A stretch of 64,000 nucleotides of DNA from positions 186,001-250,000 of the forward strand of contig NZ_CADIJV010000002.1 in the NCBI RefSeq assembly GCF_902859765.1, read 5' to 3'. Positions within the stretch are counted from its first letter, which is position 1. Each line of letters starts with the position of its first letter. The stretch is from Achromobacter pulmonis. GTDB taxonomy: Bacteria > Pseudomonadota > Gammaproteobacteria > Burkholderiales > Burkholderiaceae_B. A program made the position numbers and the translations under genes. Shown piece after piece: positions 48,454 through 59,668 of this stretch. Under the pieces are notes generated by a model. That model was given only the letters and a program-made list of their open reading frames with translations, was not told the origin of the DNA and ran no database searches.

Positions 48454-49671
48454 ATGGGATTCCTCGACGCGCTGTTCCGGCGCAAACCCACGCAAGACCA
48501 GTTCGCCGCGCTGTTCATCGCCGCCGTGCGGCAGCGGGGCTTCACCGGCAACCTGGACTACAAGGCGGATGAATTCCGGTTGCTGCACGGCGAAAGCGCG
48601 TACTTCAATCTGCACAACGCATACCGCGCCTATTGCGATGCGCCTGGCGGGCAACGCCAGGGGGCGCTGCAGGGCTATGTCTCGACCCTGCTGACCAGCA
48701 GCCAGACGCACCCGGCATCGCTGGCCGAGGCCCGCCCGCTGCTGCGGCCCGTGATCCGCGGCCGCGCCATGCTCGAAGCGGTACGCATGCACCACCTGCG
48801 CAACGACGGCAACGACGACGCCCCCCCTCCGGCACTACGCCCTTTCGGCGATGATTGTGTGGTGTTGCTCGCGCTGGACCATCCCGAGTCCATCGCCATG
48901 CTCACCACCGGACCCGATGAAGCATGGGGCCTGTCGTTCGACGACGCCCTGGAAATCGCCATCGACAATCTGCGCGAATCCGTCGACCACTTCGTGGAGG
49001 TGGCGCCGGGCGTGTACGGCGGCGGCTGGGAAGACGGCTACGACATCAGCCGCGCGCTGCTACCCGACATGCTGGAACGCATCCCGGCGCGCGGCCGCCC
49101 GATATTCATGATGCCGACCCGCGACCTGCTGCTGGTCAGCGGCGACAACGACGATGCCGGGCTGTTGAAGATGACCGAACTCTGCCTGCAGGTGGTGGAG
49201 CATGGGCGCCCCGTCTCCGCCTGCATGTACCGCTACGGCGATGCCGGGGTCGAACGCTACCTGCCGCGGCAGCAACCTCTCATCGGCCTGCAGGCGCACC
49301 TGGCGCGGGTGCTGGCCCAGGGCGACTACGACGCGCAGAAAGAAGCCCTGGACCGCCTGCACGAAGCACGCGGGATCGACGTGTTCGTGGCGTCCTACAA
49401 CCTGTTCACGCAGAACGATGCCGCAGCCGCCTCGTTCTCACTGGCCACCTGGACGCGTGGCGTGGACACCTTGCTGCCCAAGGTCGATCGCCTGGCATTA
49501 GTGCGCCCCGAGGCCAGCGATGAGCTTGGCGAGGTCCGGGTGGTGAGTTGGGAGCAGGCGGCCGCCGAATTGGCGCCGCTGCTCGAACCCGAAGACTGCT
49601 ATCCGGTGCGCTATCGCACCCGGGGCTTTCCGGACGATACGCAATTGGCGCGGCTGCGCGCCGTGGATTGA
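48454..49671 (+). CDS. DUF1444 (YtpQ)-like protein
   Basis: 405 residues from an ATG at 48454. A longer frame from 48337 has a proline/alanine-rich start unlike the family. The middle matches the DUF1444/YtpQ pattern: VVLLALDHPESIAML, SFDDALEIAIDNLRESVDHF, GGGWEDGYDISRALLPDMLE and PTRDLLLVSGDNDD. YtpQ-type proteins are soluble with no known activity. This copy is about 130 residues longer than the Bacillus form. It is a single gene, convergent with aqpZ. Confidence 0.7.
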   Translation: MGFLDALFRRKPTQDQFAALFIAAVRQRGFTGNLDYKADEFRLLHGESAYFNLHNAYRAYCDAPGGQRQGALQGYVSTLLTSSQTHPASLAEARPLLRPVIRGRAMLEAVRMHHLRNDGNDDAPPPALRPFGDDCVVLLALDHPESIAMLTTGPDEAWGLSFDDALEIAIDNLRESVDHFVEVAPGVYGGGWEDGYDISRALLPDMLERIPARGRPIFMMPTRDLLLVSGDNDDAGLLKMTELCLQVVEHGRPVSACMYRYGDAGVERYLPRQQPLIGLQAHLARVLAQGDYDAQKEALDRLHEARGIDVFVASYNLFTQNDAAAASFSLATWTRGVDTLLPKVDRLALVRPEASDELGEVRVVSWEQAAAELAPLLEPEDCYPVRYRTRGFPDDTQLARLRAVD

Positions 49672-49708
49672 TCGATATCCCGGCCCGCGACCGCCGCGCC
49701 CGGCGCTG

Positions 49709-50419
49709 CTACGCCTGCGACGCCCGTTCGCTCACCAGGCGGTACGCCAGCGCGCCGATGATCGCGCCGGCGATCGGCGCCACCCAGAACAGCCACAGTT
49801 GCTCCAGCGCCCAGCCGCCGACAAACAGCGCGGGGCCGGTGGAACGCGCCGGATTCACCGAGGTATTGGTGACCGGGATGCTGACCAGGTGGATCAGCGT
49901 CAGCGCCAGGCCGATCGGGATGGCCGCGAAACCCGCCGGCGCGCGCTTGGACGTCGCGCCCAGGATCACGAACAGGAAACCCGCCGTCATCACGATTTCG
50001 GTGACCAGGGCGGCGGCCATCGAATATTTGCCCGGCGAATGGGCGCCAAAGCCGTTGGCGGCAAAGCCGCTGGCCTGCAGGTCGAAGCCCTGCTGGCCAT
50101 TGGCGATCACCGCCAGCACCGCCGCCGCCGCAACCGCACCCAACACCTGCGCCACCACGTACGGCAGGATCTCACGGGCCGGGAAACGGCCGCCGGCAAC
50201 CAGCCCGACCGTGACCGCGGGATTGAAATGCCCGCCCGAGATGTGGCCCACGGCGAATGCCATGGTCAGCACCGTCAGGCCGAACGCCAGCGCGACACCG
50301 GCAAAGCCGATGCCCAGTTGCGGGAATCCCGCCGCCAGCACCGCCGCGCCGCAACCGCCCAGCACCAGCCAGAACGTGCCGAAGAATTCCGCGCCGCAGC
50401 GCTTCGAAAGTGGGTACAT
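49709..50419 (-). CDS. aqpZ: Aquaporin Z, water channel
   Basis: 236 residues with six spans and two half-helices. The two pore NPA motifs are in [15 protein letters not shown] and [15 protein letters not shown]; the arginine after the second NPA is the selectivity filter. The start [20 protein letters not shown] is typical of AqpZ, which conducts water across the inner membrane. Repeats lie in its upstream gap (50502-50538). Confidence 0.95.
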   Translation of the reverse strand: MYPLSKRCGAEFFGTFWLVLGGCGAAVLAAGFPQLGIGFAGVALAFGLTVLTMAFAVGHISGGHFNPAVTVGLVAGGRFPAREILPYVVAQVLGAVAAAAVLAVIANGQQGFDLQASGFAANGFGAHSPGKYSMAAALVTEIVMTAGFLFVILGATSKRAPAGFAAIPIGLALTLIHLVSIPVTNTSVNPARSTGPALFVGGWALEQLWLFWVAPIAGAIIGALAYRLVSERASQA

Positions 50420-50501
50420 GTTTCGCCCTCCGCGATTGAAAACGCGACGGTAGCGCGAGGCGGGCGTTACGACTTCAAAGCAATGTAAATTCCAGGCGAT
50501 T

Positions 50502-50538
50502 CTTGACGATGCTTGACGATGTCGATGACCGCATCGAC
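50502..50538. repeat. Direct and inverted repeats in the aqpZ upstream gap
   Basis: CTTGACGATG occurs twice in tandem (50502-50511, 50512-50521). GTCGATG and CATCGAC form a perfect inverted repeat with a four-base centre (50521-50538). Possible regulator-binding region for aqpZ or its divergent neighbour. Confidence 0.45.
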
Positions 50539-50619
50539 GATCATGCGCTGTCGCTTGCCGTAACGCGACGACGTTGCTACCTTTGGCACGTCTCGATTAC
50601 CGACAGGAGCGCGACCGCC

Positions 50620-50982
50620 ATGACCATTGTCGTTTACGCCACCAATGCCCGCGCGCTCTGGGAGACCATCCAGGCCGACATCGCCCCCATCGGCGCCAAG
50701 GCCACCTCCGGCGGCGGCAATACCTGGCGCAAGGACGACAGCGGCCGCGCCGCCAAGATCTATCGCGCCACGCCCACCGGCCAGCATGACGAGCGCGCCT
50801 ATTTCGTGGGCACGGTGCGCACCGGCCAGTTGATGCTGTTGGACCTGCTGCCCGGCAGCGAGCCGCTGACCTGGCCGCTGTTCGGCGCCTTGCACGGCCA
50901 TCTGTCGGGTATGCTGCTGGCCACCTACCCCGATGCCATCCTGTCGCTGAACCTGTTCCCCAACCGCCCTACCGACGCCTGA
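50620..50982 (+). CDS. Hypothetical protein
   Basis: 120 residues from an ATG at 50620 with AGGAG about 14 bases upstream; an open frame from 50503 would run through the repeats and is less likely. The protein mixes strands and helices (TIVVYATNARALWETIQADI, FVGTVRTGQLMLLDLL, LHGHLSGMLLATYPDAI). No signal peptide, membrane span or known domain. Divergent from aqpZ and 15 bases from the next gene, so the two may be co-transcribed. Confidence 0.6.
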   Translation: MTIVVYATNARALWETIQADIAPIGAKATSGGGNTWRKDDSGRAAKIYRATPTGQHDERAYFVGTVRTGQLMLLDLLPGSEPLTWPLFGALHGHLSGMLLATYPDAILSLNLFPNRPTDA

Positions 50983-50997
50983 GCACGCCGCACCGAG

Positions 50998-51507
50998 ATG
51001 TTGCTATCGACAAGTACCCTGGCACTGCTGTCACTAGCCGTGCTGGCGTGGCGCATACGCCGCCGCCCGCCCGGCCTGGCCCCCCGCGACATCGGACGCG
51101 CGGCCGCTGGCGGCGCCGCGCTCTATCTGTTCATGGGCCCGCCGATCGGCGTCCTGGTGTTATCGCTGATGCTGGCCGTGGCGGCGCGCAGCGCCGAGCA
51201 CCTGCTGACGTCGATCCTGCTGATCCCCTGGGCATACCTGTTTGGCGGCGTGCCCGCGCTGCTGAGCGGCCTGGTGGCCGGCGCCTGCAAACCCGCGCTC
51301 GCGTCGGGGCGCGCGTATTGCCTGGCCGGCCTGGTGGGCGGGTTGTACGGCACGGTGTTCCTGCTGGGTTTATCGAGCCGCGACGGCGCCTGGCACGAAC
51401 TGCCGGTGCCACTGATCGCCGGCGGCGTGCCCGGACTGGTGGCCGGGGCGCTGTGCGCGCGGGCGCTGTATGGCAGGCGCGGGACTGCGGCCAGCGCGAA
51501 CGGCTGA
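50998..51507 (+). CDS. Multi-pass membrane protein of unknown function
   Basis: 169 residues with about four or five membrane spans: STLALLSLAVLAWRI, ALYLFMGPPIGVLVLSLMLA, a segment around LLIPWAYLFGGVPALLSGLV, AYCLAGLVGGLYGTVFLLG and a final PLIAGGVPGLVAGALCARAL. No family recognised. It follows the hypothetical gene at 50620-50982 closely. Confidence 0.65.
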   Translation: MLLSTSTLALLSLAVLAWRIRRRPPGLAPRDIGRAAAGGAALYLFMGPPIGVLVLSLMLAVAARSAEHLLTSILLIPWAYLFGGVPALLSGLVAGACKPALASGRAYCLAGLVGGLYGTVFLLGLSSRDGAWHELPVPLIAGGVPGLVAGALCARALYGRRGTAASANG

Positions 51508-51516
51508 TGCGCGGGA

Positions 51517-51786
51517 TCAACCGCCGGTGGCTCGGCGCAAGCGTTCCATTTCGGCCCGGTTCAGCCGTTTCGCCTCGTCTTCGGCGTAGTCGCGCTCGCC
51601 AGCCTCGTATTTGCCTTCATAGATGCAACTGCTGCGGCTCAAGCGGCACTCCAGGCTGACGCGCGACGAATCGGGGCCAGATGAGGCGGGCGAAGACCAG
51701 GGATTGGGCGTGGAAGACGAAGAACAGCCGGCGAGCGCGGCAAGCAGCAGCACCAAGCCACCGCGGCCAAGTAATTGAATCGACAC
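51517..51786 (-). CDS. Small lipoprotein, hypothetical
   Basis: 89 residues with a lipoprotein signal (GLVLLLAALAGC, cysteine at residue 21). A Ser/Pro-rich linker (SSSSTPNPWSSPASSGPDSS) and a charged helical tail (AGERDYAEDEAKRLNRAEM) follow. Two further cysteines (LECRLSRSSC) could form a disulfide. Function unknown. Convergent with the membrane protein gene. Confidence 0.7.
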   Translation of the reverse strand: MSIQLLGRGGLVLLLAALAGCSSSSTPNPWSSPASSGPDSSRVSLECRLSRSSCIYEGKYEAGERDYAEDEAKRLNRAEMERLRRATGG

Positions 51787-51880
51787 TATTCACCCTCGCT
51801 CGACTAGGAATACGACAGGCTTCTTTATAGCAAGCGCGGCAAATGCCGGACAAGCGGCGGCCGGCACGCCCGGCCCGCCA

Positions 51881-51914
51881 AAGAAAAACCCCGCGACGCG
51901 CATGCGCCGCGGGG
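51881..51914 (-). terminator. Terminator after tRNA-Leu
   Basis: Reading leftward, CCCCGCG and CGCGGGG form a stem with an inner palindrome (GCGCATGCGC), followed by TTTTTCTT. Confidence 0.75.
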
Positions 51915-51961
51915 TGGCTGGACATCGTTGGCGCTGCGCCAGATCGGTGTCCGAATAGGGT

Positions 51962-52048
51962 TGGTGCGAAGGAGGGGACTCGAACCCCTACACCTGTTAC
52001 GGCGTCAGGACCTAAACCTGGTGCGTCTACCAATTTCGCCACCTTCGC
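51962..52048 (-). tRNA. tRNA-Leu (anticodon UAG)
   Basis: Reading leftward, the acceptor GCGAAGG pairs with CCTTCGC, and CCA is encoded. The D-loop GGCGAAATTGGTAGACGC, anticodon loop TTTAGGT, long variable arm and T-arm GGTTCGAGTCC fit a class II leucine tRNA, much like E. coli tRNA-Leu(UAG). 87 bases. The outermost anticodon-stem pair is a C-A mismatch. It reads CUA and other CUN codons. Confidence 0.95.
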
Positions 52049-52094
52049 AAAGGCCAAGCCCGCTATTGTAGCTTGCTTGTTAAAATCTTGCGTT

Positions 52095-53291
52095 ATGAAT
52101 CCGCGCCTCGATGCCCTGCACCCCTACCCGTTCGAAAAACTGCGCGCCCTGCTGGCCTCGGCCGGCGCGCTGCCGGACGGCCTGACGCCCATCAATCTGT
52201 CGATCGGCGAGCCCAAACACGCGGCGCCGGAACGCATCGGGCAGGCCATCCGCGACCATCTTGGCGGCTTGTCGGTGTATCCGTCAACCAAGGGCGATCC
52301 CGCACTGCGCCAGGCCATCGCCCAGTGGTTGGCGCGGCGCTACAGCATTCCGGCGCCCGATGCCGATACCCAGGTGCTGCCGGCGCTGGGCTCGCGCGAG
52401 GCGCTGTTCGCCTTCACCCAGACGGTGATCGACCCGTCGGCCGGGTCGGTGGTGATCTGTCCCAACCCGTTCTACCAGATCTACGAGGGCGCCGCCGTTC
52501 TGGCCGGCGCCACCCCCTACTACGTCAACGCCGACGCGCTGCGCAATTTCGCCTGCGACTGGAACCAGGTGCCGGACGAGGTCTGGAAAAAGACCCGCAT
52601 GGTGTTCGTGTGCTCGCCCGGCAACCCGGCCGGCAATGTCATGTCGCTGGACGAATGGGAAGACCTGTTCGCCCTGTCCGATCGCCACGGCTTCGTCATC
52701 GCCTCCGACGAATGCTATTCCGAGATCTATCTGGACGAAGGCAACCCGCCGTTGGGCGGCCTGCAGGCGGCGCGCCGGCTGGGCCGTGACGGCTACCACA
52801 ACCTGATGGTGTTCTCCAGCCTGTCCAAGCGCTCCAACGTGCCGGGCCTGCGCTCGGGCTTCGTAGCGGGCGACGCCGCGCTGATCGGCCGTTTCCTGCT
52901 GTACCGCACGTATCATGGCAGCGCCATGAGCCCGCTGGTGTCGGCCGCCAGCATCGCCGCCTGGACCGACGAGACCCACGTCAAGGAAAACCGCCGCCTG
53001 TACCGCGAGAAGTTCGAGGCCGTGCTGCCGATCCTGCAGAACGTGCTGGACGTGCAACGTCCGCAGGCTTCGTTCTACCTGTGGGCGGCCACCCCGGGCT
53101 CGGATACCGCGTTCGTGCGCGACCTTTATGGCCGTACCGGTGTTACCGTGCTGCCGGGCAGTTTCCTGGCGCGCGAAGCCCACGGCGTGAATCCGGGCGA
53201 GGGGCGCATCCGCCTGGCCCTGGTGGCGCCCCTGGCCGACTGCGTGCAGGCGGCCGAACGCATCGCCCATTTCGTCCATACTTCTGTTTGA
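52095..53291 (+). CDS. dapC: DapC, N-succinyl-L,L-diaminopimelate aminotransferase
   Basis: 398 residues from an ATG at 52095; the open frame runs further back but overlaps the tRNA. Class I aminotransferase with the PLP lysine in SSLSKRSNVPGLRSG and the CSPGNPAGNV block. It transfers an amino group from glutamate to N-succinyl-2-amino-6-ketopimelate in lysine/meso-DAP synthesis. Placement directly before dapD and dapE supports this. A dapC of this kind is known from Bordetella pertussis. Confidence 0.92.
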   Translation: MNPRLDALHPYPFEKLRALLASAGALPDGLTPINLSIGEPKHAAPERIGQAIRDHLGGLSVYPSTKGDPALRQAIAQWLARRYSIPAPDADTQVLPALGSREALFAFTQTVIDPSAGSVVICPNPFYQIYEGAAVLAGATPYYVNADALRNFACDWNQVPDEVWKKTRMVFVCSPGNPAGNVMSLDEWEDLFALSDRHGFVIASDECYSEIYLDEGNPPLGGLQAARRLGRDGYHNLMVFSSLSKRSNVPGLRSGFVAGDAALIGRFLLYRTYHGSAMSPLVSAASIAAWTDETHVKENRRLYREKFEAVLPILQNVLDVQRPQASFYLWAATPGSDTAFVRDLYGRTGVTVLPGSFLAREAHGVNPGEGRIRLALVAPLADCVQAAERIAHFVHTSV

Positions 53292-53320
53292 TCAACCTTT
53301 TTGAAAAAAGCTGAGCCGCT

Positions 53321-55282
<1,962 letters not shown>

Positions 55283-55292
55283 CAAAGCCCAC

Positions 55293-56189
55293 ATGTATCA
55301 ATCCGCCCGCCAAGAACTGCTGACCCTGCGTGACCTGATCCGCTACGGTGTATCGCGCCTGAACGCCGCCCAGGTGGCGCTGGGACACGGCAGCGACAAC
55401 GCCTGGGACGAGACGGTCTACCTGGTCCTGCACGCGCTGCACCTGCCGCTGGACACGCTGGAGCCCTTCCTGGACGCCCGCGTGCTCAGCGAAGAGCGCA
55501 ACCGCGTGCTGGAGCTGATCGACCGCCGCGTCACCGAGCGCGTGCCGGCCGCCTATCTCACCAATGAGGCCTGGCTGCGCGGGCATCGCTTCTACGTGGA
55601 CGCGCGCGTCATCGTGCCGCGCTCGCCCATCGCGGAGCTGCTGGACGAAGGCCTGTCGCCCTGGGTGCAGGACCCGCAGGCCGTCGACAGCGTGCTCGAC
55701 ATGTGCACTGGCTCGGGCTGCCTGGCGATCCTGGCGGCCCTGGCGTTCCCCCATGCCCAGGTGGATGCCGTCGACGTGTCGTCCGACGCGCTCGAAGTCG
55801 CCCGCCGCAACGTCGACGACTACGGCCTGGGCGACCGGCTGGCGCTGCACCAGAGCAATCTGTTCGACGCCCTGCCCGAACGCCAGTACGACGTGATCGT
55901 CTGCAACCCGCCCTACGTCAACAGCGGTTCGATGGACGTGCTGCCGCAGGAATACCGCCACGAGCCGCACCTGGCCCTGGCCGGCGGCGCCGACGGCATG
56001 GACCTGGTGCGCCGTATTCTTCAGGCGGCGCCGCGCTACCTGTCGGAGAACGGCGTGCTGGTGCTGGAGATCGGCCACGAGCGCGAGTTCTTCGAAGCCG
56101 CCTTCCCTGAACTGTCGCCGGTATGGCTCGACACGGCGGAAGCGTCGGATCAGTTGCTGTTGCTGACCCGCGAGCAGTTGACGACGTGA
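55293..56189 (+). CDS. prmB: PrmB, ribosomal protein L3 glutamine methyltransferase
   Basis: 298 residues. The SAM-binding part reads VLDMCTGSGCLAILAALAFP and the catalytic NPPY motif is in VIVCNPPYVNSG. The N-terminal helical domain (RQELLTLRDLIRYGVSRLNA) is of the PrmB/YfcB type. It methylates a glutamine in ribosomal protein L3. It lies ten bases after dapE and overlaps the next gene by four bases. Confidence 0.92.
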   Translation: MYQSARQELLTLRDLIRYGVSRLNAAQVALGHGSDNAWDETVYLVLHALHLPLDTLEPFLDARVLSEERNRVLELIDRRVTERVPAAYLTNEAWLRGHRFYVDARVIVPRSPIAELLDEGLSPWVQDPQAVDSVLDMCTGSGCLAILAALAFPHAQVDAVDVSSDALEVARRNVDDYGLGDRLALHQSNLFDALPERQYDVIVCNPPYVNSGSMDVLPQEYRHEPHLALAGGADGMDLVRRILQAAPRYLSENGVLVLEIGHEREFFEAAFPELSPVWLDTAEASDQLLLLTREQLTT

Positions 56190-58120
56190 TCCGCGCCTCT
56201 GGATTGACCTTGCGGCGCGGCACCAAGGTGCTGCTGGACGACGCCGAATTCGTGGTGCACCCGGGCGAGCGTGTCGGCATCGTCGGCAAGAACGGCGCCG
56301 GCAAATCGTCGCTGTTCGCCCTGCTGACGGGCGCGCTGGACCTGGACGCCGGCAATCTGGCGCTGCCGGCCGGCTGGCGCATCGCCAGCGTCGAACAGGA
56401 GCTGCGCGCCGACGACCGCCCTGCGCGCGAATTCGTCATCGACGGCGACACGCCGCTGCGCGCGCTGCAGGCGCGCCGCGCCGAACTCACCGACGACCAG
56501 GGCACGCAGATCGCCGAAGTCGAGGCGGCGCTGGTCGAGGCCGGCGCCTGGAGCGCGGCCTCGCGCGCCGAGCAGTTGCTGGCCGGCCTGGGCTTCAAGC
56601 CGGCCGAATGGACGCAGCCGGTGGCGAGCTTCTCCGGCGGCTGGCGCATGCGCCTGGCGCTGGCGCGCGCGCTGATGGCGCCGTCCGACCTGCTGCTGCT
56701 GGACGAGCCCACCAACCACTTGGACCTGGATGCCATGCTGTGGCTGGAGAAATGGCTGGCCGCCTATCCCGGCACCGTCATGCTGATCTCCCACGACACC
56801 GAGTTCCTGGACGCGGTGGCCAAGTCCATTCTGCATTTCGACCACGCCAAGCTGGTGCGCTACCGCGGCGGCTACGGCGACTTCCTGACGCAGCGCGCCG
56901 AGCGCCTGCGCCAGACCAACATCGCCTACGAGCGCCAGACGCGCGAAGCCGCGCGCCTGCAAGGCTTCATCGACCGCTTCAAGGCCAAAGCCTCCAAGGC
57001 CAAGCAGGCCCAGAGCCGGGTCAAGGCCCTGGCGCGCATGCAGGTGCTGGCGCCGCTGCACGCCGAGGCCGGCATCGACATCCGCATCCCCTCGCCCGAT
57101 CAGGTGCCGGACCCGCTGCTGACGCTGGAGCACCTGTCGGCCGGCTACACCGACGCCGCCGGCCAAGCCGTGCCGATCCTGCGCGACGTGACGCTGATGG
57201 TGCGCGCCGGCAGCCGCGTCGGCGTGCTGGGCGCCAACGGCGCCGGCAAGAGCACGCTGATCAAGACCCTGGCGGAAGAACTGCCGGTGCAGGCCGGCGA
57301 GCGCCGCGCCTCGCGCGGCCTGGCGATCGGTTACTTCCACCAGCACCAGCTCGACATGCTGGATGTGGACAGCACGCCGCTGGCCCATCTGGCGCGGCTG
57401 TCGCCGGACACGCGCGAGCAGGAACTGCGCAACTACCTGGGCGGTTTCGGCTTCTCGGGCGACACGGTCAACAGCAAGGTCGGCCCGATGTCGGGCGGCG
57501 AGAAAGCCCGCCTGGCGCTGTCGCTGATCGTGTGGCAGAAGCCCAACCTGCTGCTGCTGGACGAACCCAGCAACCACCTGGACGTCGAAACGCGCGAGGC
57601 CTTGGCCGCCGCGCTGGCCGAATTCGGCGGCAGCATGCTGTTGGTGTCGCACGATCGCCACCTGTTGCGCACGACCGTGGACAGCTTCTGGATCGTTGCC
57701 GACGGCGCCGTGCGCGAGTTCGACGGCGACCTGGAGGACTACCGCGACTGGTTGGCCGCCCGCAATGCCGGCGAGCGCGCCGAAGCGGCCCGTGAAAACG
57801 CCGAGAACGGCGAGGCCGTGGTCGACCGCAAGGCGCAACGGCGCGCCGAGGCCGAACAACGCCAACGCCTGTCGGCGCTACGCAAGCCGCTGGAAGCCAA
57901 GCTGGCCAAGGTCGAGGCCGACATGGAAAAGCTGCGGACCAAGCTGCAGGCGCTGGATGCGGTCATCGCCGACCCGGATCTGTATTCCGACGCGCGCCGC
58001 GCGGAGCGCCAGAAGGTCATGGCCGAACACGGCGAGTACGGCAAGCGCATGGAGACGCTGGAAGAACAGTGGCTCGAATTGCAGGGTTCGCTGGAAGAAA
58101 TCGGGCAGACGGAAGTCTGA
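56186..58120 (+). CDS. ABC-F family ATPase (YheS-like)
   Basis: 644 residues from a GTG at 56186 that overlaps the prmB stop (GTGA); an ATG at 56123 in frame lies inside prmB. Two ABC domains: Walker A GKNGAGKSSLFA and GANGAGKSTLIK; signatures FSGGWRMRLALA and MSGGEKARLALS; Walker B LLLLDEPTNHLD and LLLLDEPSNHLD. The linker between them and a C-terminal coiled coil (QRLSALRKPLEAKLAKVEAD) are ABC-F features. There are no membrane spans. ABC-F proteins act on ribosomes. Length and coiled coil best fit YheS. Confidence 0.9.
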   Translation: MIRASGLTLRRGTKVLLDDAEFVVHPGERVGIVGKNGAGKSSLFALLTGALDLDAGNLALPAGWRIASVEQELRADDRPAREFVIDGDTPLRALQARRAELTDDQGTQIAEVEAALVEAGAWSAASRAEQLLAGLGFKPAEWTQPVASFSGGWRMRLALARALMAPSDLLLLDEPTNHLDLDAMLWLEKWLAAYPGTVMLISHDTEFLDAVAKSILHFDHAKLVRYRGGYGDFLTQRAERLRQTNIAYERQTREAARLQGFIDRFKAKASKAKQAQSRVKALARMQVLAPLHAEAGIDIRIPSPDQVPDPLLTLEHLSAGYTDAAGQAVPILRDVTLMVRAGSRVGVLGANGAGKSTLIKTLAEELPVQAGERRASRGLAIGYFHQHQLDMLDVDSTPLAHLARLSPDTREQELRNYLGGFGFSGDTVNSKVGPMSGGEKARLALSLIVWQKPNLLLLDEPSNHLDVETREALAAALAEFGGSMLLVSHDRHLLRTTVDSFWIVADGAVREFDGDLEDYRDWLAARNAGERAEAARENAENGEAVVDRKAQRRAEAEQRQRLSALRKPLEAKLAKVEADMEKLRTKLQALDAVIADPDLYSDARRAERQKVMAEHGEYGKRMETLEEQWLELQGSLEEIGQTEV

Positions 58121-58185
58121 CCCCCTGGGGCGGGCGGCGCCTGCAGCCCGCCCCAGGCATGCCATGCGCTGAAACCGCAGCTAAC

Positions 58186-58204
58186 AACAATAATTATCAT
58201 TTAT
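58186..58204. promoter_or_regulatory. Fur-box-like sequence and -10 element upstream of the sigma factor gene
   Basis: AACAATAATTATCATTTAT matches the Fur consensus at 12 of 19 positions by my count. A perfect TATAAT (58202-58207) overlaps its right end, so a bound repressor would block the promoter. Confidence 0.55.
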
Positions 58205-58250
58205 AATTCGTCGCAAATCTGACTCTCACCTGGCGCCAGGCGATCGCGAC

Positions 58251-58739
58251 ATGTCTTCGCTTACCAACGTATTCCTCCGGCACTACCGCGAAGTGCTGGG
58301 CTTTCTTTCCCTGCGCACCGGCTCGCGTGACGTGGCCCAGGATTGCGCCCAGGACACGTGGATCAAGCTGGCCGAATTCCGGGACAAGACGCTGCCGGAC
58401 AACGAACGCGCCTATGTCTTTCGGGTGGCGGCCAACATCGCCACCGACTGGCATCGGCGCCGGGGCCGCGAAATCACCGCCCTGGCCGATTACGCCGCCG
58501 CCCAGCCGCCGGCGTTCGAGGCCGACACGCTGGACGTCGCCTCGGCCAACCAACTGCTGCACCGGCTCGAAGCCGCCCTGCTGCGCCAGCCGCGCCGCAG
58601 TCTCGACGTCTTCGTCCTGCATCGCCACGAAGGGCTGACCTACCGCGCCATCGCCGAGCGCCTCGCGATCTCGGTCAGCGCGGTCGAGAAACACATGATG
58701 CGCATCCTGCTGGCCTGCGACCAGGCCTTGACCGCGTGA
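58251..58739 (+). CDS. FecI-type ECF sigma factor
   Basis: 162 residues. Region 2 shows DVAQDCAQDTWIKLAEF and ERAYVFRVAANIATDWHRRR. Region 4 has LTYRAIAERLAISVSAVEKH. The MMRILLACD end is typical of iron-starvation sigma factors. It should direct transcription of the receptor genes downstream when signalled through the FecR-type protein. A Fur-like box sits upstream. The stop overlaps the next gene's GTG. Confidence 0.93.
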   Translation: MSSLTNVFLRHYREVLGFLSLRTGSRDVAQDCAQDTWIKLAEFRDKTLPDNERAYVFRVAANIATDWHRRRGREITALADYAAAQPPAFEADTLDVASANQLLHRLEAALLRQPRRSLDVFVLHRHEGLTYRAIAERLAISVSAVEKHMMRILLACDQALTA

Positions 58740-59668
58740 ACAAGGCCGCCGCCCAAGGCAACGCCACGGCCGCCGACGAACAGGCCTCGCGCTGGGTCAT
58801 CCGGCGCAGCGGCCAGCCTCTGGACGCGCAGGCGCAGGCGGAATTCGACGCCTGGTACCACGCCGATCCCCGCCATGCCGCCGCCTTTGACCGGCTGGCG
58901 CGGGTATGGCGCCGCATGGGCGAGATCGACCGCGGCAAGCTGACCATCCGCCCTCCTCGCAAACGCCGCGCGGTACTGGCCCTGGCGCTCGCCACGACCG
59001 CGGGCGTGGCCGCCTATTCCCTGCGCGACTTCCGGCCGGACGCCGACTACGCCAGCGGCACACAGCCGCTGCGCGTGGCCCTGCCCGACGGCTCCCGCGC
59101 CATCCTGGACGCGCATTCGGCCATCGCCGTGGACTTCGGGCCGGGCAAGCGCGAGGTGCGCCTGCTGTCCGGTCGGGCGCTGTTCGAGGCCACGCCCCGC
59201 GGCGCCGACGGCCCCGCCTTCACGGTCGTCACCGCGGACGCCAGCGCCACGGCCCTGGGCACGCGCTACACCGTCGCACGTGACACCGACGCGACCCGCA
59301 TCACCGTCTACCAGCACCAGGTGGCGGTGCAATGCCTGGCCTGCGCCGCCGGGCAGCCGCAGACCCTCGAACCTGGGCAACGCATCACGGTCTCGGCCCG
59401 CGGCATGATCCGCGACCCGGCCCCGCGCGAAACCGCGCCCGCCTGGAGTCAGGGCCTGCTGGCCTTCAACGACACCGCGCTGCCCGACGCCGCCGCGCAG
59501 TTGGCGCGCTACACCGGCAAGCACATCCTGGTGGTGGGCGAACTGGCGCGCGGCACCCGCGTGTCCGGCACGGCGAGCATCGCCGATCCCAAGCGCGCGC
59601 TCGACCTGCTGCTGGCGCAGACCAAGGTCGGCATCACCGACCTGCCCGGCCTGCTGATCCTGCGCTGA
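58736..59668 (+). CDS. FecR-type anti-sigma / sigma regulator
   Basis: 310 residues from a GTG at 58736 (GTGA overlap with the sigma gene). The cytoplasmic N-terminal domain has the W-containing WVIRRSGQPLDAQAQAEFDA block and HADPRHAAAFDRLARVW. One membrane segment follows (AVLALALATTAGVAAYSL). The periplasmic FecR domain shows VALPDGSRAILDAHSAIAVD, and the C-terminal part contacts the receptor STN domain. It passes the occupied-receptor signal to the sigma factor. No in-frame ATG fits better. Confidence 0.92.
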   Translation: MNKAAAQGNATAADEQASRWVIRRSGQPLDAQAQAEFDAWYHADPRHAAAFDRLARVWRRMGEIDRGKLTIRPPRKRRAVLALALATTAGVAAYSLRDFRPDADYASGTQPLRVALPDGSRAILDAHSAIAVDFGPGKREVRLLSGRALFEATPRGADGPAFTVVTADASATALGTRYTVARDTDATRITVYQHQVAVQCLACAAGQPQTLEPGQRITVSARGMIRDPAPRETAPAWSQGLLAFNDTALPDAAAQLARYTGKHILVVGELARGTRVSGTASIADPKRALDLLLAQTKVGITDLPGLLILR

